Below are positions 40,589-50,111 of a stretch of 64,000 nt of DNA, piece by piece. Both the position numbers and the translations under genes were made by a program. Position 1 is the first letter of the stretch; every line of letters begins with the position of its first letter. The stretch is from Stentor coeruleus (taxonomy: Eukaryota; Ciliophora; Heterotrichea; Heterotrichida; Stentoridae). The notes below the pieces were generated by a model. It did no database searches. It had not been told where the DNA came from and was given only the letters and a program-made list of their open reading frames with translations. The DNA lies in NCBI GenBank assembly GCA_001970955.1, contig MPUH01000241.1, positions 1 through 64,000 of the forward strand, given 5' to 3'.

Positions 40589-41422
40589 ATGTTCATAAAA
40601 AGATCATCTAGGAAAAAGCTCTCAGTTCAACTACCAGTACGAGTTCCTTTATGTGAAGAAGACTCTTCTAACACCGAATCTAAAGATGTACAATTAACTC
40701 CAAAATCATTTTTTGTAAACGAAGGACAAAGCGAAGAGGAGTCAGAAGCAGCAATAAACAACATAATAAACTCTTACTATGAAGTTGGTATTTCCGAATT
40801 TCAGTCCCCAATTAAACTTATCCAAGCTAATTCAAGTGAGAAAAAGAAGTCAACTGAAGCCAAGAAATCATGCATCAAAGCAAAACTTATTCAGAAACTT
40901 AAACAAGACAATTTCAGCAGAATCGCTAATATTTTTAAAGAATCTACATCTACTAACACTGGAAGTACAAGTAATTATCAAGAACCTCTTATAGCGAAAA
41001 AACAAATGAGTGATGACAGTTTGGTAAATTTGGAATCTGGCGATGAAAGCCCAGGAAAAACAAATAATTGGCATAACCCAAATAAATGTTCAGGTAATTC
41101 AGGGATTATTTCTTTAATACTTAAACAAGCTACAATGCTAAGAAAGAACTCAAAATATAAAAAGCAACTCTTAAAAGCTATGCATAAAACAACATGGACC
41201 GACTGGTTTATGATTGGTTTTTCAGATACTGGAGATGATTATAGTCTTTATGGCCGAAAGTCTCATTCTTTAATAAAAATAGCAGGTAAGGATAGCATGT
41301 TATCATCAGTAGCCTTTACGCAAATCCGCAAAAGCTTTAAATACGACTGGATAAATCAACGCTTTAAAGATGCGATTTACTGCTGGGATTCAGACGCTGT
41401 GATAATTAGAAGTTTATTCTAG
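40589..41422 (+). CDS. Unrecognised 277-aa protein
   Basis: The first 150 residues are acidic and Ser/Lys-rich and probably disordered. The C-terminal 90 residues are more ordered (KTTWTDWFMIGFSDTGDDYSLYGRK ending in YCWDSDAVIIRSLF) and could be a small domain. No family recognised. Its stop is 15 nt from the stop of the opposing gene. Confidence 0.6.
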   Translation: MFIKRSSRKKLSVQLPVRVPLCEEDSSNTESKDVQLTPKSFFVNEGQSEEESEAAINNIINSYYEVGISEFQSPIKLIQANSSEKKKSTEAKKSCIKAKLIQKLKQDNFSRIANIFKESTSTNTGSTSNYQEPLIAKKQMSDDSLVNLESGDESPGKTNNWHNPNKCSGNSGIISLILKQATMLRKNSKYKKQLLKAMHKTTWTDWFMIGFSDTGDDYSLYGRKSHSLIKIAGKDSMLSSVAFTQIRKSFKYDWINQRFKDAIYCWDSDAVIIRSLF

Positions 41423-41437
41423 CTAATTTTAATAATC

Positions 41438-42076
41438 TCATGCCTTTTCCCTTCTGGTGAAAGCTCTCCTTGTCCATTTCAGTCCATAAATCATAAGGCA
41501 GAGGTCTAAAGCAAGTATACCACAAGCAATATAAAATCCTTCAAAAAGTTCAAATGGTCTAGCTTGATGTTTATGCTCAATATACTTGATATTTTCAGGG
41601 TTAATAAGCCCATACCAAATCACAAATCCTAATGCAAACAAAAGTTTTGGTATAAAAATCAATGCCCAAATTCTATCAAAATGCGACTCTTTATGATAAA
41701 GGTTCCATATATGAAAACCAAGGCATATAGATTCAGTGATAACAGAAAATATTCCAAAACCCAGCATACAATACCCTGCATGTTCAATTCCAACAATATT
41801 ATCGCAGAACTCAGGACAGTAAACTTTGACTAAAGGTTTTAAAGATCTGCAAGCACTGTTTTCAACATCGATTATCAGTGTTTCGTTTTCAAGATTAGTG
41901 TAGTTTGTAATAGAACTTGCTGAAATTAAACCAAATTGCCACCAACAGTATTTGAACCAAACTTGTAGAGATAAGTCTGTAATTTTTACTGCGATTACTA
42001 GAGTTGATAGGATTATATAATATAGTTTCTGAGCACGGGTTACTTCACAAGGCACTTTTGCTGATTCTATGTACAT
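41438..42076 (-). CDS. Four-helix membrane protein of unknown function
   Basis: 212 aa. Helices near residues 17-45, 105-128, 138-158 and 180-200. The loop between helices one and two (about 50-100) carries several Cys (ACRSLKPLVKVYCPEFC), likely disulphide-bonded outside the cytosol, plus possible N-glycosylation sites (NYTN, NET). The C-terminus is basic (WTRRAFTRREKA). It resembles tetraspan-type proteins in layout but has no clear CCG signature, so tetraspanin is not claimed. Only 56 nt separate its start from the stop of the next gene. Confidence 0.7.
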   Translation of the reverse strand: MYIESAKVPCEVTRAQKLYYIILSTLVIAVKITDLSLQVWFKYCWWQFGLISASSITNYTNLENETLIIDVENSACRSLKPLVKVYCPEFCDNIVGIEHAGYCMLGFGIFSVITESICLGFHIWNLYHKESHFDRIWALIFIPKLLFALGFVIWYGLINPENIKYIEHKHQARPFELFEGFYIACGILALDLCLMIYGLKWTRRAFTRREKA

Positions 42077-42132
42077 ATATTTATTATATTGGAGAGATAA
42101 TTTTGCATCAAAACATTAAAGATAGATAATAA

Positions 42133-43485
42133 TTATAGATTTATTTCGTCAATTATGCTTTTGAATTCTTGACATGAATTCGACCCACTCCCTTCTTTAT
42201 CAAACATTTCAAAAGCTTTCTTTAAGTTGTTCAAAGACAATAATTTTGTCTGGTCAAAAGTAGCAGCTAAAAACTCAGAATAAGATATAAATTCGTTTTT
42301 CTCACAACTTAAAGTATCTATAATTCCCTGGACTAAAAGTTCAGCTTCTTCTATGCCATTATCCTGTAAGTAGTATTGCATAATTTCTTCTCTACTCAAT
42401 TTTCCATCTCCATCCTTATCCAAATAATTAAAAACTTCTTTGAGTTCTCTAAGTTCACTATTAGGAACACATTGAGTTATAAGATATGTCGCTAAAGCTT
42501 GTTTAAGTTTACTGCTATAATGAAAAAGAGTAAGATTTGAAAGAAGTTTAGTACAGCATTTCGGTTCAGAAACTGTTTGGATTTCATTAAGCCAAGGATG
42601 ATTTAATGCTTCTTTAGTTGATAATCTTGAGTCTTCTCTACATAAAAGAACTTGTGTGAAATATTTCGCATGTTCTGATAGCGAATCCCACACTTCGCCT
42701 GAGTAGTCAACATTGCCTTGAAGGATTTTTTGCTCTATTTCATTTTCTTCACATACAAAAGGTAGTTTTCCTGTGAAAAGCAAATAAGTTATAACCCCGA
42801 TACTCCAAAGATCACATTTTTCATTATAATTGCCTTGGATCATTTCAGGGGACATGAATTGTAATGTTCCTGCCCTTTCTTCCATTCCTTGGCAGTAATG
42901 CGCTGCAGTGCCAAAATCAGAGAGTTTTATTTCAGCATATTCAGTTTCATCTTCAAGTAAAATATTGTCTGGTTTGATATTTCTATGAACAAATCCGCTT
43001 TCATGCATATAGTTAGTCGCTGAAAGGATTTGCCTTATGAACTTTTTAACCTGCAATTCATTTAGAGCATGTTTTTTTATTATATCAGTCATAAACTCTC
43101 CTCCTGAACAGTATTCCATTACAATATGAATATGTGAAAGACTCTCAAAGTATTCGTATATTCTTATAATATTTGGATGATCTAAGCTTTTAAGAATTGA
43201 TATCTCTTTTAAAACTGACTCACGTTTAGATTGAGATATGTCTTTCTTGTAGATCTTTACTGCTCTTTTTTCATTTGTTTCACGTAAGAAACAGATACGA
43301 ACTTCTGCAGTATGAGATTGGCTTATGGGTTGACCTAAACGATAGACTAGTGTAAAATCGTATTCGTTTTTCAAAATAAAAGATATTGGTTTGATGCTTA
43401 AGTCAGCGGTTGTCACTTTGTGAACTTTTGATGCTTCTATTGTGCTACCAAGGATCTTATGATGCTTTTGAATGCTACAGCCCAT
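42133..43485 (-). CDS. CDPK-like pseudokinase
   Basis: 450 aa, with the CDPK layout: MGCSIQKHHK (myristoylation/palmitoylation-like), kinase domain about 46-300, then EF-hands. The Gly-rich loop is lost (GQPISQSHTAEV, 51-62) and the catalytic Asp is Asn (HRNIKPDN, Asn169), while Lys77 and DFG (190-192) remain. The APE Ala is Ser. Of the EF-hands only the first (DKDGDGKLSREE) is canonical; the next two are degenerate and the protein ends after them. It is therefore probably unable to phosphorylate and may act as a membrane-bound calcium-sensing scaffold (inference). It is a paralog of the gene at 32366-33853, 8 kb away. Confidence 0.88.
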   Translation of the reverse strand: MGCSIQKHHKILGSTIEASKVHKVTTADLSIKPISFILKNEYDFTLVYRLGQPISQSHTAEVRICFLRETNEKRAVKIYKKDISQSKRESVLKEISILKSLDHPNIIRIYEYFESLSHIHIVMEYCSGGEFMTDIIKKHALNELQVKKFIRQILSATNYMHESGFVHRNIKPDNILLEDETEYAEIKLSDFGTAAHYCQGMEERAGTLQFMSPEMIQGNYNEKCDLWSIGVITYLLFTGKLPFVCEENEIEQKILQGNVDYSGEVWDSLSEHAKYFTQVLLCREDSRLSTKEALNHPWLNEIQTVSEPKCCTKLLSNLTLFHYSSKLKQALATYLITQCVPNSELRELKEVFNYLDKDGDGKLSREEIMQYYLQDNGIEEAELLVQGIIDTLSCEKNEFISYSEFLAATFDQTKLLSLNNLKKAFEMFDKEGSGSNSCQEFKSIIDEINL

Positions 43486-44002
43486 TATTACTATAATTAA
43501 AGCTGGCGGTGTGAATAAATATGAGCATATTAAAGAAAATATTATTTGGAAATCTGATGATTTTATTTTGGATTGTCATTGTGTGTGTAGTAATAGGAGG
43601 AATATAAAAAAAAAAAAAAACTAGAAGTCTTATTGGAAAATAATATATGAAGGAAAGATAGTAAAGTTTCTTTTGTTTATGGATTTTTTAAAGATAGTTT
43701 ATTAAGTATTGGTATTTTAAAAAATTAGTGTGTTTATAAACACTTTTCTCAGTGGGGTTTTTNTTAGTGTGTTTATAAACACTTTTCTCAGTGGGGTTTT
43801 TAAAAAAAAAGTAAATTAAAGCTTACATACTCATAGGATTTGGAAAGAAAAAATATTTTTAGGTGGAAAAGATAGGATAGGATTAATTTTACTTTTTGAA
43901 GAAGTTGCTAAGCATTTAGGTAATGGGGGAAGAAAAACTGTGAATAAAATTTATTGTTAATAAAATGAAAATAACTGTGTATATTTTTAAAACTTATTAT
44001 AT
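43486..44002. other. Intergenic with an assembly junction
   Basis: T/G-rich on the plus strand upstream of the pseudokinase gene. It contains an A-run (about 43607-43620) and the N-flanked duplication described separately. No gene seen. Confidence 0.5.
43725..43801. repeat. 38-nt direct duplication around a single N
   Basis: 43725-43762 and 43764-43801 are identical and the N lies at 43763. This is probably an unmerged contig overlap. Confidence 0.9.
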
Positions 44003-45484
44003 TCAAGCCTTGCAATACACTGCACAGTACATTTTCTTATTCAAAACTTTAGCCAATGATATTTTTTCAAACTTAGTATCATTGAACTTATACCACTTAT
44101 TTGCTCTTTTGCAATAGGCATTATAATGCCCAAAATTAATTGACCCTTTATGTTCAGCAATACACAAAAGCTGATATTTTTCTTTTCCATTTACAGTTTC
44201 AACATTTAAATGTTTGTGGAATTTACAATGATCATGAATTTTATAAGCCTTTTGATCAGCTTTAAATCTTTTTAATTGTATAATCAGAACTTCTGGAGTG
44301 TTAAGAAATTGCAGTTGTTTTGTCGCATTAGAGTTTTTCTTACATTTTTCACAGAAAAACTCGACTTCTTCAGTTTTTGTGAAGTTTTTCAAACTTTTTT
44401 TTAAAGATGTGGAAAATTCAGCAGCAATATCCCATATTTCTTCTTTATGGCTGCTCATATGATTACAAAAAGCACATTTTATCGTACTTTTCATTGTCCC
44501 TTTAAATATTTTCTCATAAATACTAGGTTTTGTAACAGCTTCTTGATTCAGTTTGTTCAAAAGGAAACGGAAAAATTCGTTAAAATCATGTTGAGAAGCA
44601 GCAGAGAAATATTTATTTACTTCTTTCCACAAATCAGTTGGTCTTAAGATTGTTTTATCATCTTGGGATATTTTACATATAAGCGAAAAGATGTGGCTTG
44701 TATATGGCTGTTTTCGTGGATGAGGTTGTGTTGGCAAAGTGACAAAATAACTAACAATAGGCTGAATAGTAAGTAAACATTGTAAAGCAGCGTTTAAATA
44801 ACAAAAAAATCCAGGGTTTTCTAAACCAAACTTTCTCTTCATGATCCTTACCGACATTGCCGGGATTGTGTCTGTTTCTGATAATTTAAACTCAGAAGGT
44901 GGAGAAATATTCTCATCCATTAAAGTTACAATTTCATATTTTTGCTGTTCTGCCTCGATATTAGATTCAATTGTATTTATAGTAACACTTTTCTGTCGTT
45001 GGTTGTTATTTGATTTCGTACGTCTATGTTGGGGAATAAAAGGTTTTTCAACTTCTTCTTCAGAACAATAAATATCTTTAAGATGGATATACTGTTCTCT
45101 GTTTAAAACAATGTAGTCCTGGTCTTCGAAAATATCATTTTTCAGTTTCCCCTGTTTATTGCAAAGATTAGATGTTTTTATTATTCCTGGATACTTGCCT
45201 CCGTTAAGGTAGGATATCCATTTGGTATACCAGGATTTTTCAATGCATAGGTTTTTTAAAGATTCAATTTCGCCTAATTGTTGAAAAATAACTAATTCTT
45301 TTCTTCTTATAGTGTCGAGTTGGTCAAAATTGTTGATATCTGGGTCGATTGGACTTTTTATTGCATCTTCTCTGCTTTCTGTTATTGGCAACATACATCT
45401 TGTATGGTAGTAATCAGAAAGTTTCTTTATTGGTATGATTTTTGCCCCTTGGGTCTTTTGGTTTTCAAGGTAGTATGAAAGCAT
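44003..45484 (-). CDS. DUSP-USP ubiquitin-specific protease
   Basis: 493 aa. A DUSP-like domain lies at about 80-140 (SWYTKWISYLNGGKYPGII ... DYIVLNREQYIHL). The USP catalytic domain runs from about 218 to the end: Cys box GLENPGFFCYLNAALQCL with Cys228, zinc-finger Cys pairs (CAFC and CEKC), and the His box FGHYNAYCK followed by KWYKFND. It should remove ubiquitin from proteins. The usual Cys box is GLxNxGNTC; here the oxyanion-hole Asn is Phe226, which may lower activity. DUSP plus USP is the layout of the USP4/11/15 group, but this one is shorter, without the insertions seen there. Confidence 0.88.
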   Translation of the reverse strand: MLSYYLENQKTQGAKIIPIKKLSDYYHTRCMLPITESREDAIKSPIDPDINNFDQLDTIRRKELVIFQQLGEIESLKNLCIEKSWYTKWISYLNGGKYPGIIKTSNLCNKQGKLKNDIFEDQDYIVLNREQYIHLKDIYCSEEEVEKPFIPQHRRTKSNNNQRQKSVTINTIESNIEAEQQKYEIVTLMDENISPPSEFKLSETDTIPAMSVRIMKRKFGLENPGFFCYLNAALQCLLTIQPIVSYFVTLPTQPHPRKQPYTSHIFSLICKISQDDKTILRPTDLWKEVNKYFSAASQHDFNEFFRFLLNKLNQEAVTKPSIYEKIFKGTMKSTIKCAFCNHMSSHKEEIWDIAAEFSTSLKKSLKNFTKTEEVEFFCEKCKKNSNATKQLQFLNTPEVLIIQLKRFKADQKAYKIHDHCKFHKHLNVETVNGKEKYQLLCIAEHKGSINFGHYNAYCKRANKWYKFNDTKFEKISLAKVLNKKMYCAVYCKA

Positions 45485-46031
45485 TTTTAAGTTTATTTTA
45501 TTATAGTTTTAAAATTAAGGGTAAATTTCGAAATTTCGGTATCATGGTTTACGATAAAGTAAAAGTTTTAAAAGAAGATTTGTAGAATTATAAGACTTTT
45601 AAGGTAGAAAAATTGTTGAAATCCATGTAATAAAAGAAAAAAAAAATATTTAGTCGATCTTAAAAATATCAACATGCTAAAATACTCTCCAGATAATAAA
45701 ATTGTATTAAAATATTTAAGATACTTTAGGACTTTATATATTAAAAATAAAACTATATATATCGTACTCATATATCAAGGTTTTAAACTATTTATCAAGA
45801 ATTATTATCATTTAGAAATAATGCAGAAAATATATTTTGGACAAACACTAAAAGATATTGAAAAGTTTATTTATAGAATATTTTAATAATATAGTAAGTC
45901 AAATATTCAATACAACCAAAGAAATAATAGGTTTAACAACAATAAAATTATCTAAAAAAAAATTACCTAATACTACAACTTTAAGCTTAAAATATTATTT
46001 TTATTCAAGGGGGACTGCTAAGAGATATAAA
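45485..46031. other. Divergent intergenic region
   Basis: AT-rich. Short ORFs at 45568-45771 (minus) and 45674-45886 (plus) overlap each other and look spurious. The frame of the next gene is open further up but without ATG. Confidence 0.45.
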
Positions 46032-46733
46032 ATGGATGAAGCAGAGACTGATAAGATCCAAATCACATTCAAAGTACCTTCAAGTTACTTAGACTCTGAC
46101 CTAGTTCGTGAACTCAAGCGTTTATTTAGTCTTGAAAACCTTGAAAAAGATTACTGTATGGTAATGAATATGGATAATGATCTTTGGGTATCTATGGACT
46201 TTTTATTAAATCTAGAATCAATCAAACTTATCTGTACAAATGAAATTGATCTTTTATGTGCATGCTACCAAGCTGGACTTGAACTAAGCAATGGATTTAC
46301 TAGAAACAAAATTGAAATCCCAAGAAAAGTCCTTTATATACATGAAAATGAAGCTTTACAAGACAAACTTTCAAGTATAAAATGCGAAAAATCTACAAAA
46401 GAAGGGCAAAATTGGTTGTTGCATTTTAATAATGAGTCAGAAGCTTTAGGTGCTTTAGAACAACTGAAAAGTTTTGGGTATGATTGCAGTTTGGATTATG
46501 CAAATCCTTATGTTTATTTATGTGCAAGTGCTACTAATTATTTAAAAGAAAACTTATTCTATGCAGTAGACAGTCTTTTTTTTAAAAACAAATCAAAAGT
46601 GTATTCTTATAGTATAGAAGATATCAAAGATATGTATGCAAAGACTGTTATTAAAATGCCAAGAGTGTTTAAGAAGTTTGAAGGTCTAAGTATAATATTA
46701 GATTCACCACGCGAGATTGATTTTTTAAAATAA
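46032..46733 (+). CDS. La-motif (LARP-like) RNA-binding protein
   Basis: 233 aa from the ATG at 46032. Residues about 20-95 form a La motif (LVRELKRLFSLENLEKDYCMVMNMDNDLWVSMDFLL ending near EIPRKVLY, with the hallmark FSxENLxKD). Residues about 125-185 look like the RRM that usually follows (NWLLHFNNESEALGALEQL). La-related proteins bind 3' oligo(U) or poly(A) ends of RNAs and protect them. The LARP subgroup cannot be settled; the protein is short. The frame is open upstream to a TTG at 45858, but no Met is available there. Confidence 0.72.
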   Translation: MDEAETDKIQITFKVPSSYLDSDLVRELKRLFSLENLEKDYCMVMNMDNDLWVSMDFLLNLESIKLICTNEIDLLCACYQAGLELSNGFTRNKIEIPRKVLYIHENEALQDKLSSIKCEKSTKEGQNWLLHFNNESEALGALEQLKSFGYDCSLDYANPYVYLCASATNYLKENLFYAVDSLFFKNKSKVYSYSIEDIKDMYAKTVIKMPRVFKKFEGLSIILDSPREIDFLK

Positions 46734-47244
46734 TTGAGTTTTAAGACAGTTATAAAAAAATTATGAGTTTTTAAAGCCTTGATAATCGTGTAATATTAGA
46801 ATAATTATTAGTTTTATTGTCAAAATTAGATTGAGATATTTATAATATATTAGCATAATTGATTTGACTGATTATTTTAGGTATTTAAATTGTATTAAAA
46901 CTAAAAAAATTAAGCATGCAGAATAATAAATTATATAAAATTGTAATGAGGAGGAATAAGGAAAATGATTCAAAATACTAGATGTATTAGTTTTTTATTG
47001 CTTAGTTTCACTATTTAAAAATTAAACTATGGAAGATAAATTATTTGAATTTTTAATAAAAATTATGGAATAAACACTATAATTTTATCAAAACATGTCC
47101 ATAGCTTTTATACAATAATTACTAGAATATATTTATGATATAACGCAATTAGTTGAAAATACTCAGTAACTTTTTTAAATTTCCGTGCTTAACACTAAAA
47201 AGAGCATAAACAAGTGTTTCATTTATAATCTTAAATTGTATATA
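46734..47244. other. Intergenic, no gene seen
   Basis: AT-rich, no ORF or RNA supported. Confidence 0.5.
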
Positions 47245-48075
47245 ATGGAAAGAAGACTTCTAGAGTACTCATTGCTAAAAGAAGATGATCTTATAATAAA
47301 ACTTCACGATTTGCTTAATAGAGTATTAACAGTTAAAAGTAAATACAATATCAAGAGAAAATTAACTCGATATTCAACTAGCAAAGGTTCATTTTGTTTA
47401 TATGGAAGGCATACATCTCCTCTTCAATTAAGCTTGAATTTTACTAAACGAAATTCAGTTGAGTCAAGCCATAATACAAGACCAAATTCTTTACGCTGCA
47501 CACCAAAAGCTAAAACAAATCCTTTTAATATCGAACAAACACTTACCCTTCGCAATATATTTAATAAACTCGTTGATGATTATAACAATACTGCTTGGGT
47601 AAAAAATTTAAAAGGTAGTAATAACTGTGAAATAAGTGTTGTATTACTAAAACAATATTTACTTGATTGCTGGGTATATGATGCTAGGCTTTTTTCCTTA
47701 CTTCAAAGTCCAGTTCGTAGCCAGTCTTGGTTAAATTCTGACACATTCATAAAATGCCATGAAGAAATTCACATTGGGTCAAGTTGGACAATTTTTCAAA
47801 ACAGAAAAATCAAGAATTCAGAAAGAGACAATATGATGAAACAGAAGCTTCTTTGTAATTTTTATATAGTCTTTTTTTGTGTTGTTGCTTATGATGAAAA
47901 TGAAGAATTAGATAGGGAAGGGCTTAAAAGAGCTTTGAATATGGTTGAAAAACAATCAAATATGCATCTTGAAATGTATGCAGATTTATATCTTAGTAAA
48001 TTAAGGGAGACTCGACCTAGAGATGTTAGCAAGATTACATTCAAAGAGTATTTTGGTATTATTACTAGCAAGTAA
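47245..48075 (+). CDS. Unrecognised 276-aa protein
   Basis: Start set at the ATG at 47245; the frame begins earlier only with a GTG. The N-terminal half is basic and Ser/Asn-rich. The C-terminal half has helices and a weak EF-hand-like segment (YDENEELDREGLKRAL, then KITFKEYFGII), which may be coincidental. No family recognised. Confidence 0.6.
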   Translation: MERRLLEYSLLKEDDLIIKLHDLLNRVLTVKSKYNIKRKLTRYSTSKGSFCLYGRHTSPLQLSLNFTKRNSVESSHNTRPNSLRCTPKAKTNPFNIEQTLTLRNIFNKLVDDYNNTAWVKNLKGSNNCEISVVLLKQYLLDCWVYDARLFSLLQSPVRSQSWLNSDTFIKCHEEIHIGSSWTIFQNRKIKNSERDNMMKQKLLCNFYIVFFCVVAYDENEELDREGLKRALNMVEKQSNMHLEMYADLYLSKLRETRPRDVSKITFKEYFGIITSK

Positions 48076-48977
48076 TTATATAGTGAAATATTAGTAAAAG
48101 TAAAATTTTATTTTTATGGGATATAAATATAAAGGTTTTTTGTTAAACAACTTCTCTAGGAATATAGTATTATGAACCTGGTTTTATTATTAACTTATCT
48201 GATAAAATATTCCTGATGATAAGCACCACTAAGTAATAAAATAATTATTCATATATAATATCAATAATATAACTCAAAGTGTTAGTATCTCACAATATCT
48301 TAAAAACATGAAATATCAGATTTATCCAAAACCAAATCCTTTAAATTATCTTTATCATAACAAAAATAAAAAAAAAAACAATAAACCCTTTATCTTATAA
48401 GCTCAAAAACCTTTAAAAAATATTTAGTTATCTTGAAATAACACAACTTAAACAAAAATTTTTTAATTCTACTCTCATAAATACACAGAATATTTTTTTC
48501 TTGTTTTTAAGTCAAAATATTTCTTTAAAACATTTTTTTGTTAAAATTTTAATTTTTATTATCTTCAAACTATTACAGTAAAAGAAACTATTTAAAAATG
48601 ATATCACCATATTTCTTCAGAGTATATAATATTATTGAATGTCTTTAAATTTATTAGATTCTCGCATCAGTCTTTGAGCTTAAGAATATGATATATAAAA
48701 TTACATAATTTATAATAAGATGATAATAAATGTTAAATAATTATTTTCTATAAGATGTGAGAAGGGTAAGGTTTAAGATTGTGATAGGCTTAAATATTTT
48801 ACTATCAGAGCTTATTAAGATTGTTTAGAGAGTTATATGGCTAGGCTATAGTTTAAAATTTATTAGCCCATATTAGAAATTTTATGCCACAGATCCTAAG
48901 TATTGACCCTGACTAAGAAAAGGCTAGAAAAACTAGCCTTAAATTGTCATACGGCCTTGAGGTATAAATTATTTTTA
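48076..48977. other. Convergent intergenic region with a hairpin
   Basis: AT-rich between two converging genes. The only structure seen is the perfect hairpin at 48920-48940, listed separately. Confidence 0.5.
48920..48940. other. Perfect 8-bp inverted repeat
   Basis: AAGGCTAG, 5-nt A loop, CTAGCCTT. It lies 38 nt past the stop of the minus-strand zinc-finger gene and may fold in its 3' UTR. Confidence 0.6.
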
Positions 48978-49337
48978 TTATGCTAATGTAACTACAGGCT
49001 TATGCATTCTTTTCATATGCTTCTGGAGTGTGGCTTTGTTGCTGAAAGTATTTTCGCATTTGCTACAGGAAAGTCTTGGAGCATTAGAGTGAACTTGCTT
49101 TATATGAGTGCGAAGCAAGTACTTGTTTTTAAAAGACTTACTACATTGCTTACATATAAACACTTTAGGGAAATTCGAATGTATTTTGTTCATATGAATT
49201 TCCAGTCCTCGGCGTGATATAAAATTTTCTCTACAAGTATCACATCTGGTCGATACGGTCTTAGCATTTTGTTCAGCCTGAGTAGCTAAAGGTAAGAATA
49301 GCTGATTGTAGGGCATATACTCATAGTTCGAATCCAT
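48978..49337 (-). CDS. Three-finger C2H2 zinc-finger protein
   Basis: 119 aa, essentially three tandem C2H2 fingers: Cys32/35-His48/53, Cys62/65-His78/83 and Cys91/94-His107/112. The linkers (KIHSNFPKVF, QVHSNAPRL) lack the classic TGEKP. It probably binds DNA or RNA in the nucleus. The target is unknown. There is no other domain. C2H2 fingers are uncommon enough in ciliates that it is worth noting. Confidence 0.9.
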   Translation of the reverse strand: MDSNYEYMPYNQLFLPLATQAEQNAKTVSTRCDTCRENFISRRGLEIHMNKIHSNFPKVFICKQCSKSFKNKYLLRTHIKQVHSNAPRLSCSKCENTFSNKATLQKHMKRMHKPVVTLA

Positions 49338-49943
49338 TTATATATATTTAACAAATGAAACGGTCATCGATTTTTCATAAGATAATTATTCTAACTCAGA
49401 CTATAACAGAATATAAACTAGTTTTTTCTTAACTAAAGATTCTTTACTATTTAACTATATGGTATAATTTTCATGAATAAACATCTACACTTAAAATCAA
49501 AATTGTTGTTTCATATGTCAGAAGATAAAAGTATATTTAGATATTCAAAGGATATTTTATAAAATAAATTATTGTTAATAAGTTAATTCAGCAGTTAATA
49601 GTTAAAAAATATAATGATTTGGGTAATAATTTACTTGAGATTTATATTGTGTGCATACTTTAAAAAATAAGCTAAAAAGAATAGTTTAGTTTTTAAGTTT
49701 ATTCAAAGTTTATGTATGTATTTATTTAATGTTTGTTATAATGAGTATATACATATAATTTACTAAATACCATTGATGATTATTAAATTTTTAATAAAGT
49801 TTAAGCATTTTGATCTTATCGCATTTTTTATTTTTGATAAACACTTTGTTTATCCTTGGAAAAAGGGTTTAAAAGGTTTACTCTCAGGTAAAATCATTAA
49901 GTCTTGATAAAGCCTTGAATATTTTTTGGTAAAAATTAAATAT
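49338..49943. other. Intergenic, no gene seen
   Basis: AT-rich, between the zinc-finger gene and the tRNA. Nothing recognised. Confidence 0.5.
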
Positions 49944-49949
49944 AAAAAA
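49944..49949 (-). terminator. Pol III terminator for the tRNA
   Basis: Six A on the plus strand, read as TTTTTT directly after the tRNA on the minus strand. Confidence 0.85.
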
Positions 49950-50031
49950 CGTCAGCTACAGGATTCGAACCTGTGCAGGCGAAGCCCATGAGATTTCGAG
50001 TCTCACTCCTTAACCACTCGGACAAACTGAC
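49950..50031 (-). tRNA. tRNA-Ser (anticodon CGA)
   Basis: 82 nt including the G discriminator. The acceptor arms GTCAGTT and AGCTGAC pair (one G-T). The anticodon stem TGAGA/TCTCA holds loop CTCGAAA, anticodon CGA, which reads UCG. A long variable arm (TGGGCTTCGCCTGCA region) is typical of serine tRNA. The T arm has GGTTCGAATCC (B box) and the D arm supplies the A box. No intron. Confidence 0.95.
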
Positions 50032-50111
50032 TCATCATACCCTCAGTTTTCAAATACATATATACATTAAACTAATATCTTAATTTCATTACAATCAAAA
50101 CCTATAATCTT

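Noticed and set aside
45674-45886. Plus-strand ORF of 70 codons upstream of the La-motif gene
   Set aside because: Overlaps an opposite ORF, AT-driven composition, no domain.
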